Positions 43,539 through 51,099 of a stretch of DNA of 64,000 nucleotides are shown in pieces. The stretch covers positions 1 to 64,000 of the forward strand of contig JBEKQO010000008.1 in the NCBI GenBank assembly GCA_049519635.1, given 5' to 3'. The notes below the pieces were generated by a model that was not told the origin of the DNA, did no database searches, and was given only the letters and a program-made list of their open reading frames with translations. Source of the stretch: Bog-366 sp049519635 (GTDB taxonomy: Bacteria; Acidobacteriota; Terriglobia; UBA7540). The position numbers were made by a program, and so were the translations under genes. Numbering within the stretch: position 1 is the first letter of the stretch; each line of letters starts with the position of its first letter.

Positions 43539-44600
43539 ATGCGAAAGAATCTGATTGAGGTCACGCTTATCATCCTCGCTTTAGCTTTTCTTGCTTATCC
43601 CATCCAGGCCGGCACGCGAGTCCGGGTTGAGGCAGGCACCAAGCTGCCCGTGCGCCTTGAACGTGCCGTCGGCACCAAGGATTTTTACAAGTGGCGTTCG
43701 TTCGGTCCCGTGCGAACAGTTTCCGGCACGCTGGTGCAGGACATCGTTGCGTCGGACGGGCGCGTGGCGTTGCCGGCAGGAACAAGAATCAGCCTTGCGG
43801 TGCTTGAGAGCAAACGCGCCGGCCACCTGACGGGTCGGGCGAAGCTGCGGCTGGGTCTTTACTCGGTGGCGACGCCGTACGGTGAAGTGATTCCAGTTGA
43901 CGGGTATCCCACGAATTTGGATCACCACAAGGTTGACCGTGAAGGCACAGCGCACGGAAATCGGGGGCTGGTGAAGGATGCCGCTGTTGACATGGCATCG
44001 GTGACCACGGGCGCCGCGGCTGGCTTTGTGGTGGCGGGGCCGATTGGCGCCGCGGTGGGCGGCGGCGGTGGTCTATTGATCGCTTCCCTGTGGACAGTGG
44101 TGCGCCGGGGACCGGACCTGGTAGTTCCTGCCGGCACGGTCGTAGAGTTTGTAGTTGGGCGGCCCGTGTCCTTCGTCCCTACCGGTGAGGTGGTTGATGA
44201 CGGCGGCAAGCTGCAAGCGAGCCGATGGGGCCGCGGCGAAGTGATCCCGCCTTCGGAGGACCTGCTGGCGATGGCGGACCAGCTCAACACCGATCCCGAG
44301 GGAGTGCTCGCACAATTGAAGGAAATCAGATTCAAAGAGCGCCCAATTGTGGATCGGACCTTCGCGAAATACCTGGAAGCGATGGCACGCTATCAGAAAG
44401 GCGACCACGGCAAAGACACACTCAAGCTGATGCGGGAGGCTTATAGCGAGGCCCAAACCTCCCCGCTCACAGCGCCCGCGCGCGCCGAAATGGCCCGCAA
44501 CCTGGTGGTGATCCTTCGCAGCACCGAGACGGATTGGGAGCGCGATCCGCTTCTGAACGATCCGCAGGTCCAGGCGGCGCTGGTGGAGGATATGCGATGA
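43539..44600 (+). CDS. Secreted protein with glycine-zipper segment, unknown function
   Basis: A 353-residue protein. The ATG at 43539 gives a clear signal peptide (VTLIILALAFLAYPIQAG), and an upstream start would precede it with unlikely sequence. The first half is probably beta-rich (VRVEAGTKLPVRLERAVG, ALPAGTRISLAVLES), resembling domains that build envelope barrels or TrbI/VirB10-like folds. A glycine/alanine zipper (VTTGAAAGFVVAGPIGAAVGG) at about 150-175 could cross or enter a membrane. VVPAGTVVEFVVGRPVSF follows, then a helical C-terminus. It is the first gene of a coupled run; its stop overlaps the next start. Function unknown. Confidence 0.75.
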   Translation: MRKNLIEVTLIILALAFLAYPIQAGTRVRVEAGTKLPVRLERAVGTKDFYKWRSFGPVRTVSGTLVQDIVASDGRVALPAGTRISLAVLESKRAGHLTGRAKLRLGLYSVATPYGEVIPVDGYPTNLDHHKVDREGTAHGNRGLVKDAAVDMASVTTGAAAGFVVAGPIGAAVGGGGGLLIASLWTVVRRGPDLVVPAGTVVEFVVGRPVSFVPTGEVVDDGGKLQASRWGRGEVIPPSEDLLAMADQLNTDPEGVLAQLKEIRFKERPIVDRTFAKYLEAMARYQKGDHGKDTLKLMREAYSEAQTSPLTAPARAEMARNLVVILRSTETDWERDPLLNDPQVQAALVEDMR

Positions 44601-45640
44601 GCCGCATATTGATTCTTGTCCTCTTTTGCGGTGCGATGGTGAGTCTGGCATTCGCGCAGCAGTCTGCGCCCACGGGGGAGCCGACTGCGCCTCCCTCTCC
44701 GGAAACGGCAGCGCCCGTTCCGGAGGAAATCACTCCTCCCGGCCAAACGCCCGCACCCGGTGCGGTGGGCCAGGCGCCGGCCGTTGTCCTGGACGCCCAG
44801 GAGGCGCGCGAACTGCCGCTCGATTCAGAACCCTTCGACGTGCGCGTGCATCGCCGTGTCATGGAGTACGGACAACGTCACCAACAGCGCGAGCTCCGCA
44901 TGTCCTCGTACGACAACGTGAGTGGGGCGGACCCCGGACTTGAGCGCTTTGCCGACCCGCGCAAAGTGCAAGTGGAGCTGAGCGATGAACTCGATCGCGA
45001 GCAGACCAGCGCGGAGCTTGGCGCTGATTACGCGGAACAGGCGCACGACGTACAGAGCAAGGCGCAGGCGCTCGAGGAATTCATTGCCAAACGGCGGCTG
45101 AAGCTCGGCGAGTTAAGCAAACAGGATGGCTCCTCACGCCGTCCGGACCTCGAAGTGGCGTTAGCCAATCTCGCCCGCCAGCCCTCTTCGCCGGAGACGC
45201 TGGCGGCCATGCGCGAAATCGATCGGCGGCTGTCGGAAACGGATCGCAACGAAAAAGACCTGCCGGTCCAACTATCGCAGAACCAGCAGGAGACTGCGGA
45301 CGCGGCGGAAGAGTTCACCAAGCTCCAGGCCCTTCAGCAAGCTTACGAGAAGGAGGCCAAGGCCTTCACCGCGGATGCGCTCTCCGCCCGCCAGAACCGC
45401 TTGCGCCTGGCGAACAAACTGGAATACTTCGTCGTCCGCGCCCAGGCGGAAGATACGCTGGAGCAGGGGCGGAAATCGCTGGAGGCCGTGGAGCACCTCT
45501 CGCCCAGCTCCCAAGTTGAAAACCTGCTCCGCGACCCGGGGGCGACCGCCAAATCAGACTCCCACTTCGAACAGATGCGAGACTGCATCAACAAATCAGG
45601 CGATGTGAAAGGTTGTCGCCAAGCAACGCACCAGGAGTGA
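44597..45640 (+). CDS. Secreted coiled-coil protein, unknown function
   Basis: A 347-residue protein beginning at the ATG that overlaps the previous stop (ATGA). A signal peptide (ILILVLFCGAMVSLAFAQ) precedes a Pro/Ala/Glu-rich stretch (about 22-60). Residues about 95-310 are rich in Glu, Gln, Ala and Leu with heptad-like spacing (EQAHDVQSKAQALEEFIAKR, FTKLQALQQAYEKEAKAF), suggesting long helical coiled coils. Two late cysteines could form a disulfide. No family was recognised. It would be a periplasmic rod- or scaffold-like protein in the same unit as the transglycosylase. Confidence 0.75.
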   Translation: MSRILILVLFCGAMVSLAFAQQSAPTGEPTAPPSPETAAPVPEEITPPGQTPAPGAVGQAPAVVLDAQEARELPLDSEPFDVRVHRRVMEYGQRHQQRELRMSSYDNVSGADPGLERFADPRKVQVELSDELDREQTSAELGADYAEQAHDVQSKAQALEEFIAKRRLKLGELSKQDGSSRRPDLEVALANLARQPSSPETLAAMREIDRRLSETDRNEKDLPVQLSQNQQETADAAEEFTKLQALQQAYEKEAKAFTADALSARQNRLRLANKLEYFVVRAQAEDTLEQGRKSLEAVEHLSPSSQVENLLRDPGATAKSDSHFEQMRDCINKSGDVKGCRQATHQE

Positions 45641-45643
45641 CCT

Positions 45644-46057
45644 ATGCGCGCAATGCAGTTAAAACAAAATATCTATTCTCTCGCCTCGCAAAGCCTTTAT
45701 CGCTTGGCCGCTGCCACCGCTCTGCTGCTCGCGCTTGCCCCCATGGCGCGCGCGCAGAGCGTCGATTTCGATCCGGCGGCACTCGGCAAACAGCGCTCCG
45801 CGATTCTCCTGAAGGCCACCCACGCGCCGATCGCTGACCTGGAAAACGATGTGAATCATCTGGCCGTGCTGTCTGAGACGTGCCGGGCCGAATCTGGCGC
45901 CAAAGCCTGCGGGCTGTCGGACAAACCCCTCGAGTCAAGCAAACTGGACGACCGCTATGCCTATTACGTCAGGAGGCCGGTGGAAGCACACGCGAGCGGG
46001 CGGCAAGCCAAAATCGACAGACACAACTGGGAAGTGCCGGCCTCTGCCTCCCGATGA
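45644..46057 (+). CDS. Small secreted protein, unknown function
   Basis: A 137-residue protein with CAGGAG 7 bp before the ATG and only 3 bp after the previous stop. A long signal peptide (LAAATALLLALAPMARAQS) leads to a mature part of about 100 residues with two cysteines (SETCRAESGAKACG) that may form a disulfide. The family is not recognised. Its position between the coiled-coil protein and the transglycosylase suggests membership in the same envelope complex. Confidence 0.65.
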   Translation: MRAMQLKQNIYSLASQSLYRLAAATALLLALAPMARAQSVDFDPAALGKQRSAILLKATHAPIADLENDVNHLAVLSETCRAESGAKACGLSDKPLESSKLDDRYAYYVRRPVEAHASGRQAKIDRHNWEVPASASR

Positions 46058-46096
46058 GCTGGTGAAGGCAACATCCTGTACAGTGACAAGAAGGGG

Positions 46097-47272
46097 ATGA
46101 CTCGCGTGAAGATCATCACGGCTGCCCTGTGTCTGTTCACATCGTGCGTGGGATGGGCATCTCTGGGAGCCGCCACTCTGCTAGGGGCGCCTCAGCAAGG
46201 ATCAAGTGCCGGCCCCTCCGTGTCCCCCAGGCCATCCAAGACAACGAAGCCCAGCGGTCACAAAGCCACCAAGCCCGCCGCGCACAGGACAACGAAGGCC
46301 GCCGGGCATAGGGCAGCGAAGCCCACCTGGCATTCCGGGCCCGCGGCTTCGCCGCTCGAGACGGAGATTGTGCCTTCGCGCCTTCCTGCCGCCCCGCCCC
46401 GAGTGTCAACCTCACCGGGATCTTATGCAAAACGAAAAGAGTCGGCGGCGGTGAGCCCGCACGTCACGCCTGCTACGCGTTCGGTTCACGCCACGACAGG
46501 CCCACCACCGGCTGCGGTGGAGCAAGCGTCCAAGGCAAAGGCAGATCAGCCTGAAACCTCAAACTCCCCTGATCCTGAGGCCGAGCGCATCCAGGATGAG
46601 TTCACGCGCCTGCGCCAGGATGCCGCGGCGCGGCGTGCCTTCTACGACGACCTGCTGGGCACGGTGGAGCGAGTGCGCGCCGGCATGCGGGAAGGGAACT
46701 CGCCGGAAGAAGAGCCTGTCTCGTTCCAACCCACCGCACGTCCGTCCCCCAAGACCTCCGTTGAACCTGATAGCCCGCCGCACTTGCCGGAATTTAACGC
46801 GCCACCGGCGCCCCCTCCGGCGAAACCTGCCGCGCCGCAATCATCTCTGGGACCCAATGGCAACCGCATTGATCGAGTTGCCTACCAGCGCGTTGTGCGC
46901 TGGGCAAAGACGAATGGCACGCCCGTGCAACTGGCCCTCGGCGTGGCCTGGATGGAGTCACATCTGAACGCGAATCCCCCCCGCGGGTCCGCCGGCGAAG
47001 TAGGGATGTTCCAGATTATGCCGGATCGCTGCCGCCTGGAAGGCTGGCCCCCCCAGCGCCTGAGCGAGCCGGAATTCAATGCCTGGATGGGAACGATGCT
47101 TTTGGCGCGCTACTACCAGGAAGAGGGGAGCGTGGAACGCGCCGCTGAGAAGTACGTCGCGGGCCCCGGGGTCTTCAATAAGCTGTATTCCAAGGATATG
47201 TGGGCCTACATTAATTGGTATGCGACGACGGTGGATAGTTATGCCAGCTACTTTTCCCGCATCCAAATCTGA
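46097..47272 (+). CDS. Lytic transglycosylase (SLT-like) with histidine repeat and proline-rich linker
   Basis: A 391-residue exported protein. After a signal-like segment (IITAALCLFTSCVGWASLG) come four 8-residue repeats of the form K/R-x-x-K-x-x-x-H (residues 48-79), then a long Pro/Ser linker. The C-terminal domain (about 258-391) is SLT-like: the catalytic acid is Glu287 in VAWMESHLNANP, with GEVGMFQIMPDRCRLEGW and AAEKYVAGPGVFNKLY. It should cut glycan strands of peptidoglycan, leaving anhydro-muramic ends. Dedicated transglycosylases of this kind often open the wall for a secretion or surface machine. Its 3' end overlaps the next gene by 32 bp. Confidence 0.87.
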   Translation: MTRVKIITAALCLFTSCVGWASLGAATLLGAPQQGSSAGPSVSPRPSKTTKPSGHKATKPAAHRTTKAAGHRAAKPTWHSGPAASPLETEIVPSRLPAAPPRVSTSPGSYAKRKESAAVSPHVTPATRSVHATTGPPPAAVEQASKAKADQPETSNSPDPEAERIQDEFTRLRQDAAARRAFYDDLLGTVERVRAGMREGNSPEEEPVSFQPTARPSPKTSVEPDSPPHLPEFNAPPAPPPAKPAAPQSSLGPNGNRIDRVAYQRVVRWAKTNGTPVQLALGVAWMESHLNANPPRGSAGEVGMFQIMPDRCRLEGWPPQRLSEPEFNAWMGTMLLARYYQEEGSVERAAEKYVAGPGVFNKLYSKDMWAYINWYATTVDSYASYFSRIQI

Positions 47273-48440
47273 GAGCTGGGCGGACGCCATCACCCTTCGA
47301 CCCGCCGGCGAACCGGATCTCGATGGCATGGGTGTTCCCCGCTTTGCCTTGCTCGAAACGCGTGGGCCTGATCCCTGGGTGCTCCTTCTGTCCACGGTTA
47401 TTCTGACCGCTATGGTTTCTCTGTCGCTTATGCTGGGGCGCATTCCGAGCGTGACTCGCGTACCGCGCGCGGAGACCGTCACCCTGCTTGCGATACCCCC
47501 CGGACTGCGCACGCTGCCTGAGATTTCAACAATGAAGAATTCCGGCGAAAGTTCAACACTTCTTCTGGCGGCGGCCGAACCGGTCACGGCCGAACCTTCC
47601 TCGTCAGCGACGGCGAAGTCTCCGTCCGCGCCACCCAAGGCCAAACCGCCCATTCCGGACTCAATTGCCGCCGAGCCCATTCCGACTGAATTCGTGGAGA
47701 AGCCCACGCCCATTCCCATTCCGCCGGAACGCGTCGCGGCTCCAATCGCTCCGGCTGCGCCGGTTGCTGCCATGGAAGCGCCTAAGCCAACTCCCGGGCC
47801 TGTTCCACTGGGCTCCGGCAAGGATGCTGCCGGGCACGACGATAAGCCGGCGCCGGACATTCCCGGCCCATCCCGCGCTAGTGCTCCGGACGTCCCCAAG
47901 CGCGGCCCGGTATCGTTGGGAGGCTTGCCGCTTTCACAATTGATTGCGGACCAGGCTGGGCTCGCTGCCGGTCTGGCCGCACTGCCATCGGCCGAGCGAC
48001 TCAGCTTGCCGCGCGTTTCCATCCGCGTCAACGCGGAATGGCTCGAGGCACTGCCCAAGACGCAGGAGCGCCTCTACTTCGCCATCACGCCGCCGGAGGC
48101 TGATGGTGAGGTCCTCGCCTACGTCCCGTACACGCATAGCTTCAACCTGGAACGTCCGGAACGGCCGCTATGGCAGATTCACGATGGCGAGCGGGTGCCC
48201 GCACTCGCGGAACTACGCGCTGCCGCCGGACGATGGCTCGGTGTTTCCCCCACACTTGTGGGCCTCTACACGTGGCACCCACCGGTGCTCGAGAACGCGC
48301 TGCGAATGTTTGTGCTGGAACGAATGCAGGAATTGCACGTGAATTTGGGCCCGCGCGATTGGGTAACCGTGCGGCTCGCCTCGGGCTCCGAGGGCACGGT
48401 AATGAACCTGGAGCCCCTTCGCGGGGATGTGTCGCCGTGA
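47241..48440 (+). CDS. TonB-like single-span proline-rich protein, unknown function
   Basis: A 399-residue protein. The start at 47241 lies within the transglycosylase gene in another frame, with GGTGG upstream; a start further back would be the shadow of that gene. A cytoplasmic part of about 45 residues is followed by one membrane helix (about 46-66, WVLLLSTVILTAMVSLSLML), then about 190 residues of Pro/Ala-rich repeats (TPIPIPPE, APAAPVAAMEAPKPTPGPVP), then a folded C-terminal domain (about 265-399) with no canonical TonB motif. The layout is that of an inner-membrane protein reaching through the periplasm, like TonB or TolA. Confidence 0.72.
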   Translation: MPATFPASKSESWADAITLRPAGEPDLDGMGVPRFALLETRGPDPWVLLLSTVILTAMVSLSLMLGRIPSVTRVPRAETVTLLAIPPGLRTLPEISTMKNSGESSTLLLAAAEPVTAEPSSSATAKSPSAPPKAKPPIPDSIAAEPIPTEFVEKPTPIPIPPERVAAPIAPAAPVAAMEAPKPTPGPVPLGSGKDAAGHDDKPAPDIPGPSRASAPDVPKRGPVSLGGLPLSQLIADQAGLAAGLAALPSAERLSLPRVSIRVNAEWLEALPKTQERLYFAITPPEADGEVLAYVPYTHSFNLERPERPLWQIHDGERVPALAELRAAAGRWLGVSPTLVGLYTWHPPVLENALRMFVLERMQELHVNLGPRDWVTVRLASGSEGTVMNLEPLRGDVSP

Positions 48441-48495
48441 AAAGCCCGCGTCCCATTTTGGGATCAGTGAGTGAAAGAATAGGAGAGGAACAAAT

Positions 48496-49200
48496 ATGCG
48501 AAAGCTGATGAGTATCGTTCTCTGGTTGACCTTCGCCGGGACAGCGCTCGGGACCGGGCAAAGCAAAGAAGCCAGGCGGCTGGAATCCGCAGCTTTTGCT
48601 GTGGATGAGATCATGCACACGCCCGAGCAGGGCATTCCCCGGGGTCTGCTCAATAAAGCCGTCTGCGTGGGCGTCATCCCTTCCGAGCTGCGGTTTGCGT
48701 TTGGCTTTGGCGGCAGCTACGGGCGTGGCGCGCTGGCGTGCCGGAAGGGCGGTGACGGCCCCTGGGGAGCGCCGTCAATGTTCACCATGTTTGGGGCGAA
48801 TTTCGGATTCCAAATCGGCGGCAAGTCCAGCGACATTGTCTTTATTGTGATGAATACGGGCGGTGTGCGGAAGTTGTTGCAGAGCAATGTCAAGCTGGGC
48901 GTGGACGCCTCCGCGGCGGCGGGTCCGGTGGGGCGCACCGCGGAGGGTGCGACGGACGTTCAAATGCATGCTGAGATTCTCAGTTACTCACGTTCACGGG
49001 GGCTTTTCGCCGGGGTTTCACTTGCCGGCGCGTTGCTCAAAACCGACTACGGCGCCAACTTCCAGCTCTACCGGCACGTCTATGAGCCCAGGGAAATTCT
49101 GATCGACGGCCTTGCGCCCCCTCCCGCCGAGGCGAAGAAGCTGGACGACATCCTGGCGCAATATTCACCCCAGGGTGGCCAGCCCTTCCCCAAGGTATAG
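48496..49200 (+). CDS. Secreted SYLF (YSC84/DUF500) lipid-binding domain protein
   Basis: A 234-residue protein with GGAGAGG before the ATG and a short signal (LMSIVLWLTFAGTALGTG). The SYLF domain fills the rest: IPRGLLNKAVCVGVIPSE, FGFGGSYGRGALACRKG, IVFIVMNTGGVRKLLQSN, KLGVDASAAAGPVGR, and GLFAGVSLAGALLKTDYGAN. In eukaryotes SYLF domains bind phosphoinositides. Bacterial versions are exported and probably bind lipids. It follows the TonB-like gene by 55 bp and is likely the last gene of this run. Confidence 0.92.
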   Translation: MRKLMSIVLWLTFAGTALGTGQSKEARRLESAAFAVDEIMHTPEQGIPRGLLNKAVCVGVIPSELRFAFGFGGSYGRGALACRKGGDGPWGAPSMFTMFGANFGFQIGGKSSDIVFIVMNTGGVRKLLQSNVKLGVDASAAAGPVGRTAEGATDVQMHAEILSYSRSRGLFAGVSLAGALLKTDYGANFQLYRHVYEPREILIDGLAPPPAEAKKLDDILAQYSPQGGQPFPKV

Positions 49201-49326
49201 CAATCGGATTCTCTCACGCATTACAGGGAGGTTTCGGGTACAGCGGCGCGGGACATAAGAATAATCAGAACGGCCTTCCCACGGCGTGGCGGAAGTCCCG
49301 CCCTCGAGTTTCTTCATTTCCTGTTC

Positions 49327-49380
49327 AGCACCACCCCGACGCCTATGGCGCCCCCCCCTCCTCATCTGAGGGGGGGAGCT
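49327..49380. repeat. R1-family left half
   Basis: CAGCACCACCCCGACGCC, then CCCCCTCCTCATCTGAGGGG. It matches the left half of the complete R1 element at 12035-12143 and stops 20 bp before the stop codon of the next (minus-strand) gene. Confidence 0.65.
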
Positions 49381-49398
49381 CTTCGGCAATATCGCTAA

Positions 49399-49800
49399 TT
49401 ATGATACAGAGTTAATGCTTTCCAGGTGGAGAATGCCGGTTGCGCGGTCGTAGTTTCCGGACACCGTGACTTTCTGGCCCGCGTACTCCCGGACTTTGTC
49501 CTGGCTATCCAGCCGGAAGATTGTCTTGTCATCGGTATTGTATAAAACGAATTCCGCGCCGGCCTTGACGCAGTTAAGCGTGCACTCCACCACGTCTTTG
49601 GCGTGTATATTTGCCATCATCTTGCCGTGCGAGCCCGCTGCCGCGCACCTGCTATCCCAGATATCGCCTCGGATTGTCATCGGTTGCAGGTCGTCCTTGG
49701 GCGTAGCGATACCTTCCGATTTGCCCATTCTCCCGGGGGGAACCGCGGCGACGATAAGGATGACGAGAAGGGTGGTCAGACCGAGGGCCAACTTTTGCAT
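49399..49800 (-). CDS. Secreted DUF5818-like protein
   Basis: A 133-residue protein. The start at 49800 has GGAGG 5 bp upstream and yields a signal peptide (LGLTTLLVILIVAAVPPG). The mature part has MTIRGDIWDSRCAAAGSHG and VVECTLNCVKAGAEFVLYN, then VTVSGNYDRATGILHLESI. The pattern of a beta-sandwich with paired cysteines is what I associate with DUF5818-type exported proteins of Acidobacteria; this is from memory. It is transcribed alone. Confidence 0.65.
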   Translation of the reverse strand: MQKLALGLTTLLVILIVAAVPPGRMGKSEGIATPKDDLQPMTIRGDIWDSRCAAAGSHGKMMANIHAKDVVECTLNCVKAGAEFVLYNTDDKTIFRLDSQDKVREYAGQKVTVSGNYDRATGILHLESINSVS

Positions 49801-50085
49801 GCGTTCCTCCGCGCGCTCGAGATCAGGGGGTAGCTCAGAGTTTGTTCCATCCAACCTCTGCGGCTCTTCTTCCCATGATTGTTCACTATACCATTCACAA
49901 ACGGCGTTGACAGCTAACTTGGCAATTCAGTCTACCTCGCAGCCATACATGGCGACTGGCGGTAGTTCCTGACCAGCGAAAAACCTTAACTGCTCAGGGC
50001 GGAGATAACTCCGCTTGACAAGTATAGACCGGAATTGGCCTTTTGACGTTTCGACACCTGAGAGTATATTCCCGGTCGGCGGCGC

Positions 50086-51069
50086 TCAGGGCACGAGGAC
50101 GGCCGCGCCTTCGAACCGGCCGGCGCGGAGGTCGGCGAGGGCTTGGTTGGCCTGGTTGAGCGGATAGGGTGTGGTATGGGTGACGATGCCGACCTCCGGC
50201 GCCAGGCCCAAAAAATCCAGTCCATCCTGTCGCGTTAGATTGGCGACCGACAGGATCTGCCTCTCTTCCCATAGTAGCCGATAGGGAAAACTTGGAATGT
50301 CGCTCATATGGATGCCCGCGCAAACCACGCGACCTCCCTTGCGCACCGCTTTCAGCGCCAGGGGCACGAGATCGCCAATGGTGGCAAAGATGATGGCAGC
50401 ATCAAGCGGTTCCGGCGGCATCTCATCTGATGCGCCCGCCCACGTCGCGCCCAGGCGCCGGGCGAAGTCCTGAGTGGTAACATCTCCCGGCCGTGTGAAG
50501 GCAAACACCGAGCGCCCCTGCCACTTGGCGACCTGCGCAATGATGTGGGCCGCCGCGCCAAAGCCGTAGAGCCCCAGCTTTTTGCCCGCGCCGGCAATTC
50601 CGAGGGAGCGCCAGCCGATCAAGCCAGCGCAGAGCAAAGGGGCGAGCCCCACGTCGTCGCCGGCCTCGCCGAGCGGGAACGCATAGCGGGCATCGGCGAT
50701 GGTCGCCGTGGCGAAGCCGCCGTCGCGTGTATACCCGGTGAAGAGCGGGTGATTGCAGAGATTTTCCCGGCCGTCCAGGCAATAGGGGCAATCGCCGTCG
50801 GTGTGCCCGAGCCATGGTACCCCGACGCGCTCACCCACGCGCAAGCCCTCTACACCTGCCCCGATCGTATCAATCCGGCCGACGATCTCATGGCCAGGGA
50901 TGATCGGTACCTGCGGATCGGGCAGTTCGCCATCGACGACATGGAGGTCCGTGCGGCAGACCCCGCAGGCGGCCACCTTGATTCGAATCTCGCCCGGTCC
51001 GGGTTGCCGGTCGGCGAGTTCTGTCCATTCAAGAGGAGTGCCAAGCTTCTTGAGTACCATGCCATGCAT
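50086..51069 (-). CDS. Zinc-dependent alcohol dehydrogenase (AdhA-like)
   Basis: A 327-residue MDR-family enzyme with GGAG 6 bp before the ATG. The catalytic zinc site is visible (CGVCRTDLH and PGHEIVGRI). The NADP/NAD site follows (LGLYGFGAAAHIIAQVA). The structural zinc loop reads TDGDCPYCLDGRENLC, so three of the four usual cysteines are present and the first is replaced by Asp. It oxidises a primary alcohol or reduces an aldehyde. It lies 30 bp downstream of the CocE/NonD hydrolase gene on the same strand, so the hydrolase may release its substrate. Confidence 0.9.
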   Translation of the reverse strand: MHGMVLKKLGTPLEWTELADRQPGPGEIRIKVAACGVCRTDLHVVDGELPDPQVPIIPGHEIVGRIDTIGAGVEGLRVGERVGVPWLGHTDGDCPYCLDGRENLCNHPLFTGYTRDGGFATATIADARYAFPLGEAGDDVGLAPLLCAGLIGWRSLGIAGAGKKLGLYGFGAAAHIIAQVAKWQGRSVFAFTRPGDVTTQDFARRLGATWAGASDEMPPEPLDAAIIFATIGDLVPLALKAVRKGGRVVCAGIHMSDIPSFPYRLLWEERQILSVANLTRQDGLDFLGLAPEVGIVTHTTPYPLNQANQALADLRAGRFEGAAVLVP

Positions 51070-51099
51070 AGCATTCTCCGGTTCCGCGGGATTTCCATT

